The position numbers were made by a program, and so were the translations under genes. A stretch of 64,000 bases of DNA from Planococcus sp. APC 4015. GTDB taxonomy: Bacteria > Actinomycetota > Actinomycetes > Actinomycetales > Microbacteriaceae. This document shows, one piece after another, positions 23,902-32,308 of the stretch. Under the pieces are notes generated by a model, which saw only the letters and a program-made list of their open reading frames with translations, made no database searches and was not told where the DNA came from. Location: the NCBI GenBank assembly GCA_030407505.1, contig JASDDH010000001.1, positions 62,001-126,000 on the forward strand. The letters are read 5' to 3'. Positions within the stretch are counted from its first letter, which is position 1. Each line of letters begins with the position of its first letter.

Positions 23902-26628
23902 GTGACTGTCAACGATCAGGATCCGTACTCGCAGGGCAGCCTCGACAGCGATCCCGAAGAGACTTCGGAGTGGCAGCAGTCACTCCAGCAGCTCGTGCAG
24001 GCGAGGGGCCACGGTCGTGGCCGCGAGATCATGCTGAGCCTCCTCAAGACGTCGCACGATCTGCACCTCGGTGTGCCGATGGTGCCGACGACGGACTACA
24101 TCAACACGATCGCGCCCGAGAACGAGCCCGAGTTCCCCGGCGACGAGGAGATCGAGCGCCGCTACCGGGCGTGGATCCGCTGGAACGCGGCCATGACGGT
24201 GCACCGCGCGCAGCGCCCCGGCATCGGCGTCGGCGGCCACATCTCGACCTACGCGTCGTCGGCAGCGCTGTACGAGGTCGGGTTCAACCACTTCTTCCGC
24301 GGCCTCGACAGCCCGTCGGGCGGCGACCAGATCTTCGTGCAGGGTCACGCCTCCCCCGGAACCTACGCCCGCGCCTTCCTCGAGGGTCGCGTCAGCGAAG
24401 CACAGCTCGACGGCTTCCGCCAGGAGAAGTCCGCGGCGCCGAACGGCCTGCCGTCCTACCCGCACCCGCGGCTCATGCCGGACTTCTGGCAGTTCCCCAC
24501 CGTCTCGATGGGCCTCGGGCCGATCAACGCCATCTACCAGGCGATGACGAACAAGTACCTCACCAACCGCGGCATCAAGGACGTCTCGGACTCGCACGTC
24601 TGGGCGTTCCTCGGCGACGGCGAGATGGACGAGGTCGAGAGCCGCGGTCAGCTGCAGGTCGCGGCCAACGAAGGCCTCGACAACCTGACCTTCGTCATCA
24701 ACGCCAACCTCCAGCGGCTCGACGGCCCCGTGCGCGGCAACGGCAAGATCATCCAGGAGCTCGAGAGCTTCTTCCGCGGCGCCGGCTGGAACGTCATCAA
24801 GGTCGTGTGGGGCCGCGAATGGGACGACCTGCTCTCGCGCGACAAGGACGGCGCGCTCCTCAACCTCATGAACGTCACGCCCGACGGCGACTACCAGACG
24901 TTCAAGACCGAGGACGGCGCGTACGTGCGCGAGAACTTCTTCGGTCGCGACGAGCGCACGCTCGAACTGGTCAAGGACTACACCGACGACCAGATCTGGA
25001 GCCTCAAGCGCGGTGGCCACGACTACCGCAAGGTCTACGCGGCCTACAAGGCGGCTGTCGAGCACAAAGGTCAGCCGACCGTCATCATCGCCAAGACCAT
25101 CAAGGGCTACGGTCTGGGCAAGCACTTCGAGGGCCGCAACGCGACCCACCAGATGAAGAAGATGACCCTCGATGACCTCAAGCACTTCCGCGACGAGATG
25201 CACATCCCGATCACGGACGCCCAGCTCGAAGAGAACCCGTACGCCCCGCCGTACTACAACCCCGGTGCGCAGGACGAGACGATCCAGTACCTGCTCGAGC
25301 GCCGTCGCGCGCTCGGAGGGTTCCTCCCCGAGCGTCGCACGCACCACGTCGGTCTCGAGCTTCCCGGCGACGCCGCCTACGCGCTTCCCAAGAAGGGTTC
25401 GGGAACGCAGGAGATCGCCACGACGATGGCGTTCGTCCGCCTCCTGAAGGATCTGCTGCGCGTCAAGGGCTTCGGTCACCGCATCGTGCCGATCATCCCC
25501 GACGAGGCCCGCACCTTCGGCATGGACGCGTTCTTCCCGACGGCGAAGATCTACAACCCGAACGGCCAGCACTACACCTCGGTCGACCGCGAGCTGCTCC
25601 TGGCCTACAAGGAGAGCCCGCAGGGCCAGATCATCCACGTCGGCATCAACGAGGCGGGCGCCCTGGCGGCGTTCACCGGCATCGGCACGTCCTACTCGAC
25701 GCACGGCGAGCCGCTCATCCCGGTCTACGTCTTCTACTCGATGTTCGGCTTCCAGCGCACCGGCGACGCGCAGTGGGCCGCCGGCGATCAGATGGCGCGA
25801 GGCTTCATCATCGGCGCCACCGCCGGCCGCACGACGCTGACGGGCGAGGGCCTGCAGCACGCCGACGGGCACTCGCACCTGCTCGCGTCGACCAACCCCG
25901 CGACGCTGTCGTACGACCCGGCGTTCGGCTACGAGATCGCCCACATCGTGCGGGCCGGCCTCGAGCGGATGTACGGCGGCGACCACGAAGACCCGAACGT
26001 CATGTACTACATGACGGTCTACAACGAGCCGATCGTGCAGCCGGCCGAGCCCGAGGGCGTGGACGTCGACGGCATCGTGCGCGGCATCCACCGCATCTCC
26101 TCCGCAGAAGGCGAGGGTCCGCGCGCCCAGCTGCTGGCGTCGGGTGTGGGTGTGCCGTGGGCACTCGAGGCGCAGCAGCTGCTGCGCGACGACTGGGGCG
26201 TGCACGCCGATGTCTGGTCGGTCACGTCGTGGACCGAGCTGCGCCGGGACGGCCTCGACGTCGACCAGCACAACTTCCTGCAGCCCGACGAGCCGGAGCG
26301 CACCGCGTACATCACCGAGAAGCTCCGGGGCACGCCCGGACCGGTGGTCGCCGTCAGCGACTTCATGAACGCCGTGCAGGACCAGATCCGTCCGTGGGTC
26401 GAGCACAACTACTGGACCCTCGGGGCTGACGGCTTCGGGTTCTCGGACACGCGCGCCGCGGCTCGCCGATTCTTCAAGATCGACGGTCCGTCGATGGTCG
26501 TGCGCACCCTGCAGGCCCTCGCGGCCGAAGGCGCGGTGGATCGTGCGCTCGCCGCCCAGGCGATCGAGAAGTACCGTCTGCACGACGTCAAGGCGGGGAC
26601 GAGCGGGAACGCGGGCGGCGAGAGCTGA
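23902..26628 (+). CDS. aceE: Pyruvate dehydrogenase E1 component, homodimeric type
   Basis: Thiamine-diphosphate enzyme that decarboxylates pyruvate and acetylates the E2 lipoyl group. The 908-aa product matches the AceE family length (about 890-920). Landmarks are [40 protein letters not shown], the ThDP/Mg site [14 protein letters not shown] (GDGE at 238-241) continuing to [19 protein letters not shown], and the pyrimidine-domain [23 protein letters not shown] 23902 was chosen for its AAAGG seven bases upstream; the frame is open ~100 bp further. The partner E2 and E3 are at 2.5-5.8 kb. A PucR-type regulator gene starts eight bases downstream, as in the Rv2241-Rv2242 pair. Confidence 0.96.
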   Translation: MTVNDQDPYSQGSLDSDPEETSEWQQSLQQLVQARGHGRGREIMLSLLKTSHDLHLGVPMVPTTDYINTIAPENEPEFPGDEEIERRYRAWIRWNAAMTVHRAQRPGIGVGGHISTYASSAALYEVGFNHFFRGLDSPSGGDQIFVQGHASPGTYARAFLEGRVSEAQLDGFRQEKSAAPNGLPSYPHPRLMPDFWQFPTVSMGLGPINAIYQAMTNKYLTNRGIKDVSDSHVWAFLGDGEMDEVESRGQLQVAANEGLDNLTFVINANLQRLDGPVRGNGKIIQELESFFRGAGWNVIKVVWGREWDDLLSRDKDGALLNLMNVTPDGDYQTFKTEDGAYVRENFFGRDERTLELVKDYTDDQIWSLKRGGHDYRKVYAAYKAAVEHKGQPTVIIAKTIKGYGLGKHFEGRNATHQMKKMTLDDLKHFRDEMHIPITDAQLEENPYAPPYYNPGAQDETIQYLLERRRALGGFLPERRTHHVGLELPGDAAYALPKKGSGTQEIATTMAFVRLLKDLLRVKGFGHRIVPIIPDEARTFGMDAFFPTAKIYNPNGQHYTSVDRELLLAYKESPQGQIIHVGINEAGALAAFTGIGTSYSTHGEPLIPVYVFYSMFGFQRTGDAQWAAGDQMARGFIIGATAGRTTLTGEGLQHADGHSHLLASTNPATLSYDPAFGYEIAHIVRAGLERMYGGDHEDPNVMYYMTVYNEPIVQPAEPEGVDVDGIVRGIHRISSAEGEGPRAQLLASGVGVPWALEAQQLLRDDWGVHADVWSVTSWTELRRDGLDVDQHNFLQPDEPERTAYITEKLRGTPGPVVAVSDFMNAVQDQIRPWVEHNYWTLGADGFGFSDTRAAARRFFKIDGPSMVVRTLQALAAEGAVDRALAAQAIEKYRLHDVKAGTSGNAGGES

Positions 26629-26636
26629 CCCGTCCC

Positions 26637-27851
26637 ATGGCCGCTGCCACGCCTTCACCGCAGAAGGCCGAGACCCTCGTCTGGCTGAGGCGCATCTCGG
26701 GAGACCTGGCGACCGCGACGATCCAACGTCTCGACGACACGCTCCCCTGGTATGCGGACATGCCGCCGGCGCGGCGCTCGGCCGTGGGGCTCGTCGCCCA
26801 GGCGGGGATCACGTCGTTCATCCAGTGGTACGAGGACCCGGAGTCCACGCCGTGGATCGCGGCGGACATCTTCGCAGCGGCCCCGCGCGAGCTGCTGCGC
26901 AGCGTGAGCCTGCAGCAGACGCTGCAGCTCATCCGGGTGACGGTGGGCGTGACCGAGGAGCGTGTCGCGGGGAAAGACGCCGACGTGCGCGAGGCGATCC
27001 TGCTGTACTCGCGCGACGTCGCCTTCGCGGCCGCCGACGTCTATGCGCGCGCGGCCGAGGCGCGCGGGCTGTGGGATGCCCGTCTCGAAGCGCTCGTCGT
27101 CGACTCGATCCTCACCGGCGAGGCCGACGAGGAGCTTCCCAGCCGCATCGCCGCCCTCGGGTGGCACGGACACGGCGAGGTGTCGGTGCTCGTCGGCACG
27201 ACTCCCCCGCACTTCGACGTCGACCAGCTCCGACGGGTCGCGCGCAAGCACGGCGTCGATGTGCTCATCGGCGTGCAGGGCTCGCGCCTGGTGCTGGTCG
27301 TGGGCCGCACCGACGCGGTGGGACGTGAGGACACGCCCGTCGACCTGCCGTTCGTCGAGATCGCCAAACGCCTCGAGCCCGGCTTCGGCGCAGGGCACCT
27401 CGTCCTCGGTCCGGCGGTGCCCGCGCTCGTCGAGGCGAGCCAGAGCGCTCGGGCTGCCCTCGCGGGATTCGCGGTGGCGCGTGCGTGGCGCAACGCGCCC
27501 CGACCGGTCGAAGCCGACGACCTGCTGCCCGAGCGCGCGCTCGCGGGCGATCCGCTCGCGAAGCAGACGCTCGTCGAACGCATCTACCGGCCTCTGCACG
27601 CGCACAGCACCGACCTCGTTGCGACACTGTGGAGCTACCTCGACAACGGGCGCTCCCTGGAGGCCACCGCGCGCGAGCTCTTCGTGCACCCCAACACCGT
27701 GCGGTACCGCCTCAAGCGCGTCTCCGAAGTGATCGGCTGGGATGCCACGGGCCCGCGTGAAGCTCTCATCCTGCAGACGGCGCTGATCCTCGGATCGATC
27801 GGCACAGACGCCGCGCGGCGTCGGCCACCGTTGCGTCGCGGAGGCCATTGA
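26637..27851 (+). CDS. fasR: PucR-family transcription regulator, FasR-like
   Basis: The 404-aa product has the PucR/CdaR layout: an N-terminal regulatory region (about 1-170), a GGDEF-like middle (about 175-290, VSVLVGTTPPHFDVDQL and LVLVVGRTDAVG) and a C-terminal helix-turn-helix, DNGRSLEATARELFVHPNTV followed by RYRLKRVSEVIG. In Streptomyces coelicolor the PucR-like FasR is encoded just upstream of fabD and activates the fabD-fabH-acpP-fabF operon. Position and domain order here are the same, so I call it FasR by orthology; this does not apply to the TetR-type FasR of Corynebacterium. It starts eight bases after aceE and probably shares its transcript, which would link acetyl-CoA production and fatty-acid synthesis. 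The Arg-rich end (RRRPPLRRGGH) is unusual. Confidence 0.85.
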   Translation: MAAATPSPQKAETLVWLRRISGDLATATIQRLDDTLPWYADMPPARRSAVGLVAQAGITSFIQWYEDPESTPWIAADIFAAAPRELLRSVSLQQTLQLIRVTVGVTEERVAGKDADVREAILLYSRDVAFAAADVYARAAEARGLWDARLEALVVDSILTGEADEELPSRIAALGWHGHGEVSVLVGTTPPHFDVDQLRRVARKHGVDVLIGVQGSRLVLVVGRTDAVGREDTPVDLPFVEIAKRLEPGFGAGHLVLGPAVPALVEASQSARAALAGFAVARAWRNAPRPVEADDLLPERALAGDPLAKQTLVERIYRPLHAHSTDLVATLWSYLDNGRSLEATARELFVHPNTVRYRLKRVSEVIGWDATGPREALILQTALILGSIGTDAARRRPPLRRGGH

Positions 27852-27871
27852 TCACGCCGGCTGTACGCCGA

Positions 27872-27898
27872 GCACAAAGGTTCTGCTCATTCTTGTGC
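27872..27898. promoter_or_regulatory. Candidate operator before fabD
   Basis: GCACAA-N15-TTGTGC is a perfect six-base dyad, 45 bp upstream of the fabD GTG and 34 bp before its -10-like CAGGAT (27932-27937). This is where an activator such as FasR would bind. Confidence 0.45.
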
Positions 27899-27943
27899 GG
27901 GTGTCGCCATAAGGTCGGCCGTGATGATTGGCAGGATGGGTAA

Positions 27944-28858
27944 GTGATCATCGCGGTCTTCCCCGGTCAGGGCTCTCAGTCGCCCGGCTTCCTCACTCCC
28001 TGGCTCGCCCTCGACGGCGCTGCCGACCGACTTTCGGCGTACTCGGAGTGGTCGGGCGTCGATCTCGTCGCCGCCGGAACCGAGTGGGATGCCGATCGCA
28101 TCCGCGACACCCAGGTCGCCCAGCCGCTCATCGTCGCAGCCAGCCTGCTCTCGTGGAACGCCCTGGCCGAGCGCGATCGGATCGCGGGCGTCGCCGGCCA
28201 CTCGGTCGGCGAGTTCGCCGCGGCCGCGGCCGCCGGCATCCTGTCCGAAGAAGACGCGCTGCGACTCGTCGGGTTGCGAGGGCGCGCGATGGCCGATGCC
28301 GCCGCCGCGGAGCAGACCGGGATGAGCGCCGTCATCGGCGGCGACCAGGATGCCGTGGTGGCGCGGCTCGAGGAACTCGGCCTGACAACCGCGAACTACA
28401 ACGGCGGCGGTCAGATCGTCGCCGCCGGTTCACTCGAGGCACTCGCCGCGCTCACGGCCGAACCTGTCGGCGGCACCCGCGTCATCCCGCTGCAGGTCGC
28501 CGGCGCTTTCCACACCCGCTACATGTCCGCCGCCGTCGACACACTGGCCGCAGCGGTGGCCGACGTCGAGACCAACGACCCCGCGACCGACGTGTGGACG
28601 AACCGCGACGGCAGCATCGTGCGCTCGGGCGCCGCGTTCGCGGACATGCTCGTGAACCAGGTCGCCTCGCCCGTACGCTGGGACCTCTGCATGGAGTCCT
28701 TCGCGACGGCCGGTGTCACGGGCATCATCGAACTCGCGCCCGCCGGCACCCTGATCGGCCTGGCCAAGCGAGCGCTGCGCGGCACGCCGGGCATCGCCGT
28801 CAAGACGCCCGAAGACCTCACCGCAGCCGAGGCCCTGCTCATCGGAGGCAACGCATGA
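27944..28858 (+). CDS. fabD: Malonyl-CoA:ACP transacylase
   Basis: Moves malonyl from CoA to acyl carrier protein, providing the extender unit for fatty-acid synthesis. The 304-aa product starts VIIAVFPGQGSQSPGFL (the GQGSQ oxyanion motif), has the nucleophile in GHSVGEF (Ser87), and the catalytic His in VAGAFHTRYM. A late GVTGIIELAPAGTLIGLAKR segment completes the fold. The GTG at 27944 is six bases after CAGGAT, so the transcript is probably leaderless. The stop overlaps the fabH ATG by four bases (ATGA). It is the first gene of the fab operon. Confidence 0.95.
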   Translation: MIIAVFPGQGSQSPGFLTPWLALDGAADRLSAYSEWSGVDLVAAGTEWDADRIRDTQVAQPLIVAASLLSWNALAERDRIAGVAGHSVGEFAAAAAAGILSEEDALRLVGLRGRAMADAAAAEQTGMSAVIGGDQDAVVARLEELGLTTANYNGGGQIVAAGSLEALAALTAEPVGGTRVIPLQVAGAFHTRYMSAAVDTLAAAVADVETNDPATDVWTNRDGSIVRSGAAFADMLVNQVASPVRWDLCMESFATAGVTGIIELAPAGTLIGLAKRALRGTPGIAVKTPEDLTAAEALLIGGNA

Positions 28859-29856
28859 CCCGCACGATCATCCAGCCCACCGGCGCCGCACACACCCGCA
28901 TCTACGCTTACGGGGCGGCACGTGGAGAGATCGCCGTGCCCAACGACGACCTGGTCGGACCGATCGACTCGAGCGACGAGTGGATCCGCCAGCGCACCGG
29001 CATCATCACGCGCACGCGCGCCGTGAAGGACACCTCGGCGGTGGATCTCGCGACGGATGCCGCACGCGAGGCGATCGAGCGCTCGGGCGTCGACCCGGCA
29101 TTGATCGACGCGGTGCTCGTGGCGACGATCTCGAACCCGAAGCAGACGCCCTCGGTCTCGGCCATCGTGGCCGATCGCGTCGGCGCGAACCCCGCCGCCG
29201 CCTACGACCTCAACGCCGCATGCGCGGGTTTCGCCTACGGAGTCGCGCAGGCCGACGCCCTGATCCGCGGCGGTCTCGCTCACTACGCCGTCGTCGTCGG
29301 CGCTGAGAAGCTGAGCGATGTCGTCGACCCCACCGATCGCAGCATCTCGTTCCTTCTCGGCGACGGCGCCGGTGCCGTCGTGATCGGGCCGAGCGACACG
29401 CCCGGCATCGGTCCGACGGTGTGGGGCTCGGACGGCTCGAAGGCCGACGCCGTCGGGATGAACGGGACGCTCACCCAGTTCCGCGACGGCGAGGTGCCGT
29501 GGCCGACACTCCGTCAGGAGGGGCCCACCGTCTTCCGCTGGGCCGTCTGGGAGATGGTCAAAGTCGCCCGTCAGGCTCTGGAGGCCGCCGGAGTGGAGGC
29601 ATCCGATCTCGCGGCATTCGTGCCGCATCAGGCGAACATGCGCATCATCGACGAGTTCGCCAAGCAGCTCGGGCTTCCCGAGACCGTCATCGTTGGCCGC
29701 GACATCGAGACGACAGGCAACACGTCGGCGGCGTCGATCCCGCTTGCCACGCACCGTCTGCTGCAGGAGCACCCCGAGCTCAGCGGCGGACTCGCGCTGC
29801 AGATCGGCTTCGGCGCCGGACTCGTCTTCGGCGCGCAGGTCGTCGTCCTCCCGTGA
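28855..29856 (+). CDS. fabH: 3-oxoacyl-ACP synthase III
   Basis: Starts fatty-acid chains by condensing a short acyl-CoA with malonyl-ACP. The 333-aa product has the catalytic triad in its usual contexts: Cys123 in NAACAGF, His258 in PHQANMR, and Asn289 in TTGNTSAAS. The N-terminal SSDEWIRQRTGIITRTRA is the CoA-binding Trp/Arg region. In a bacterium with mainly branched-chain lipids, it would use isobutyryl-, isovaleryl- and 2-methylbutyryl-CoA, but that cannot be read from sequence. ATG 28855 overlaps the fabD stop. Much longer open frame upstream is a shadow of fabD. OleA at 41 kb is a paralogue with another role. Confidence 0.96.
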   Translation: MTRTIIQPTGAAHTRIYAYGAARGEIAVPNDDLVGPIDSSDEWIRQRTGIITRTRAVKDTSAVDLATDAAREAIERSGVDPALIDAVLVATISNPKQTPSVSAIVADRVGANPAAAYDLNAACAGFAYGVAQADALIRGGLAHYAVVVGAEKLSDVVDPTDRSISFLLGDGAGAVVIGPSDTPGIGPTVWGSDGSKADAVGMNGTLTQFRDGEVPWPTLRQEGPTVFRWAVWEMVKVARQALEAAGVEASDLAAFVPHQANMRIIDEFAKQLGLPETVIVGRDIETTGNTSAASIPLATHRLLQEHPELSGGLALQIGFGAGLVFGAQVVVLP

Positions 29857-29929
29857 TGCGGGCGACCCCGACTCTAAACTGATCACCGACCCGACCGGGT
29901 CCGAGACCCCGAAGAAACAGGAGAAACCC

Positions 29930-30178
29930 ATGGCATTCACCACCGACGAGGTGCTCGCCGGACTCGCCGAGCTCATCACCGACGAGACGGGAATCTCGGC
30001 CGACGAGGTCGCCGCCGAGAAGTCGTTCACGGATGACCTCGACATCGACTCGATCTCGATGATGACCATCGTCGTCAACGCCGAGGAGAAGTTCGGCGTC
30101 ACGATCCCCGACGACGAGGTCAAGAACCTCAAGACCGTCGGCGACGCCGTCACCTTCATCACGTCGAACCAGGCGTAG
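29930..30178 (+). CDS. acpP: Acyl carrier protein
   Basis: Carries growing acyl chains on a 4'-phosphopantetheine arm. The 82-aa acidic product has the attachment site DIDSISMM, with Ser41; the usual DSLS is DSIS here. Helices I-IV are recognisable (TTDEVLAGLAELITDETG, then NAEEKFGVTIPDDEV). The ATG at 29930 has a good AGGAG six bases upstream, stronger than the sites of its neighbours, fitting the high level of ACP that cells need. It sits 73 bp after fabH and 60 bp before fabF. A strong hairpin between acpP and fabF may lower fabF relative to acpP. Confidence 0.96.
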   Translation: MAFTTDEVLAGLAELITDETGISADEVAAEKSFTDDLDIDSISMMTIVVNAEEKFGVTIPDDEVKNLKTVGDAVTFITSNQA

Positions 30179-30186
30179 CGCCACCC

Positions 30187-30212
30187 CCGGTGGGGGCCCC
30201 GGCCCCCACCGG
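30187..30212 (+). terminator. Hairpin between acpP and fabF (attenuator-like)
   Basis: A 12-bp perfect stem (ccggtgggggcc, 30187-30198, with 30201-30212) and a two-base loop lie eight bases past the acpP stop. No T-run follows, so it is more likely to protect the acpP message end or partly reduce read-through than to stop transcription. Confidence 0.6.
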
Positions 30213-30238
30213 CACCATCACGAGGAATCACCAGGACC

Positions 30239-31477
30239 ATGAGCACGCCACGCATCGTCGTCACCGGCATCGGAGCCTCGTCGCCCATCGGCGGCACGGC
30301 TCCCGACAGCTGGTCAGCCCTGCTCGCGGGGGCTTCGGGCACCCGCACGCTGGACCACGAGTGGGTCGAGCAGTACGAGCTTCCCGTCACGTTCGCCGCG
30401 CAGGCCGCGGTGCGGCCCGACACGGTGCTCGCGCGGCCCGAGGCGAAACGACTCGACCCGTCCGCGCAGTTCGCCCTCGTGGCGGCGCGCGAGGCCTGGG
30501 CGGATGCCGGCGAGCCCGATGTCGAGCCCGAGCGCCTCGGCGTCGACTTCGCGACCGGGATCGGCGGCCTCTGGACGCTGCTCGATGCGTGGGACACGCT
30601 CAAGGAGAAGGGCCCGCGTCGGGTCATGCCGATGACGGTGCCCATGCTCATGCCCAATGCGGCCGCAGCCGCTGTCTCGATGCATCTCGGAGCGCGCGCA
30701 TACGCCCGCACCGTGGCGTCGGCATGTGCGTCGAGCACCGAGTCGATCGTCAATGCCTTCGAGCACCTTCGGCTGGGGCTCGCGGACGTCGTCATCGCCG
30801 GCGGCGCCGAGTCCGCCATCCACCCGATAACGATGGCCTCGTTCGCCTCGATGCAGGCGCTCTCCAAGCGCAACGACGACCCGGCGCACGCGTCGCGCCC
30901 GTACAGCATCGACCGCGACGGCTTCGTCATGGGAGAAGGGGCCGCAGCGCTCGTGCTGGAGCGCGAAGACCATGCCATCGCCCGCGGGGCGAAGATCTAC
31001 GCGGCCGTCGTCGGCGGTGGGATCACCGCCGATTCGTACCACATCACCGCGCCCGAGCCCGAGGGCCTCGGCGCCTCGCGCGCCGTGCGCGCGGCACTCG
31101 AGCAGGCCGGCGCAGGCATCGCGGACGTCACCCACATCAATGCGCACGCGACGTCGACGCCGACCGGTGACATCGCGGAGTACCGCGCCCTGCTGAGCGT
31201 CTTCGGAGACCGCCTCCACGAGATCCCCGTGTCGGCGACCAAGGCGTCCACGGGTCACCTCCTCGGCGGCACGGGGGCGCTGGAGGCCGTTTTCACGATC
31301 CTGGCGCTGCAGGAGCGTCTGGCCCCGCCGACGATCAACACCACGACCCAGGACCCCGAGATCCCGCTGCGCATCTCGAGCGAGGCCGTGCCTCTCGGTG
31401 CCGGGACCCAGTTCGCGCTCAGCAACTCGTTCGGCTTCGGCGGCCACAACGCCGTCGCCGCGTTCGCATCTGCCTGA
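30239..31477 (+). CDS. fabF: 3-oxoacyl-ACP synthase II
   Basis: Elongating condensing enzyme. The 412-aa product has the Cys-His-His triad: Cys163 in VASACASSTES, the histidine of NAHATSTPTGD and that of KASTGHLLGGTGAL. The N-terminal RIVVTGIGASSPIGG and C-terminal NSFGFGGHNAV are standard KASII segments. The first histidine loop reads ATSTPTGD. ATG 30239 has AGGA nearby. It is the last gene of the fab operon, ended by the terminator at 31493-31529. Mycobacteria have kasA/kasB at this position, but the second copy and accD6 are absent here. Confidence 0.95.
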   Translation: MSTPRIVVTGIGASSPIGGTAPDSWSALLAGASGTRTLDHEWVEQYELPVTFAAQAAVRPDTVLARPEAKRLDPSAQFALVAAREAWADAGEPDVEPERLGVDFATGIGGLWTLLDAWDTLKEKGPRRVMPMTVPMLMPNAAAAAVSMHLGARAYARTVASACASSTESIVNAFEHLRLGLADVVIAGGAESAIHPITMASFASMQALSKRNDDPAHASRPYSIDRDGFVMGEGAAALVLEREDHAIARGAKIYAAVVGGGITADSYHITAPEPEGLGASRAVRAALEQAGAGIADVTHINAHATSTPTGDIAEYRALLSVFGDRLHEIPVSATKASTGHLLGGTGALEAVFTILALQERLAPPTINTTTQDPEIPLRISSEAVPLGAGTQFALSNSFGFGGHNAVAAFASA

Positions 31478-31492
31478 TCACCCCCGTAGACG

Positions 31493-31529
31493 GAAGCCCC
31501 CGTGCTCGCGATGCGAGCCCGGGGGCTTC
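31493..31529 (+). terminator. Intrinsic terminator of the fab operon
   Basis: A long hairpin: gaagcccccg (31493-31502) pairs with 31520-31529, and an inner gctcgc/gcgagc extends the stem around GAT. It is followed by TGTCGGGT. It lies 16 bp after the fabF stop. Confidence 0.8.
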
Positions 31530-31671
31530 TGTCGGGTCAGGCGGACTGATTCGCTTTCCCATCGTCCGGGAGACCAGCTCACCGACCGTCGGTACTCGCG
31601 CCTCGGACCGCCTGGGTCTCGAGCACGATGGCTTCGCCGCCTCGGCGGGAGCCGTCTGTGGAGTTGTGGGG

Positions 31672-32175
31672 TCAGCCGACCTTGTGCAGCCAGACGACGC
31701 GCGCGTCATCTCCGGCGTGGCGGAAGGGCTCGAGCTCTTCGTCCCACGCCGAGCCGAGTGCGATGCCGAGCTCGCGCTGCAGTTCGACCGCGTCACCGGC
31801 GGCGACTTCCATCGCGTAGCGGATGCGGTCTTCACCGATCACGACGTTGCCGGCTGAATCGGTCTGCGCGTAGTGGATGCCCAGCCCGGGCGTGTGCATC
31901 CATCGGCCGCCGTCGCTGCGCGGCGTCGGGTCTTCGCTCACTTCGAACCGCAGATGCTCCCACCCGCGGATCGCGGTGGCGAGCGCCGCTCCGGTTCCCG
32001 CGGAACCCTCCCAGTAGAACTCGGCCCGTCGGCTTCCGCCGAGCACGGGCTGCTCAGTCCACTCGAAGCTCACGCCGCGCCCGAGGGCGCGACCGACAGC
32101 CCACTCGAGGTGCGGGCAGAGTGCTCGTGGCGCGGAGTGGATGAGAACCACTCCACGCGCATGTGGTGTCGCCAT
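31672..32175 (-). CDS. DUF3145 family protein
   Basis: The 167-aa product (MATPHARGVVLIHSAPRALC...) matches DUF3145, a family of unknown function found across actinobacteria next to fatty-acid genes. Typical segments are CPHLEWAVGRALGRGVSFEW, AATAIRGWEHLRFEVSEDP-like (here ATAIRGWEHLRFEVSEDP), RWMHTPGLGIHYAQTD, and EDRIRYAMEVAAGDAVELQR with a final DDARVVWLHKVG. No catalytic motif or membrane helix is seen. The ATG at 32175 has GGAGAG four bases upstream. It converges with the fab operon; the 142 bp after the fab terminator hold no gene that I can support. Confidence 0.88.
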   Translation of the reverse strand: MATPHARGVVLIHSAPRALCPHLEWAVGRALGRGVSFEWTEQPVLGGSRRAEFYWEGSAGTGAALATAIRGWEHLRFEVSEDPTPRSDGGRWMHTPGLGIHYAQTDSAGNVVIGEDRIRYAMEVAAGDAVELQRELGIALGSAWDEELEPFRHAGDDARVVWLHKVG

Positions 32176-32308
32176 GTTCTCTCCGTTTCGTCAGGTGCGT
32201 CTTCCCCTACGACCTGATGACGGATGCTCATGGTGTGTTCGGTTGTGTCGCCATTATCGCTCAGACCACGGCGGAATGACAAGCGTGTGATTTCGGCGTG
32301 TCGGCGCG

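Noticed and set aside
23980-26658. 892-codon reverse open frame across aceE
   Set aside because: It mirrors aceE for its whole length, has no recognisable domain, and is explained by GC bias at third positions.
31530-31671. Protein-coding gene in the gap between the fab terminator and DUF3145
   Set aside because: Open frames here are short, overlap DUF3145 in antisense, and have no start signal.
32176-32308. Regulatory site between DUF3145 and recQ
   Set aside because: The 133-bp spacer has a few T-rich bases but no clear dyad, hexamer at the right distance, or hairpin.
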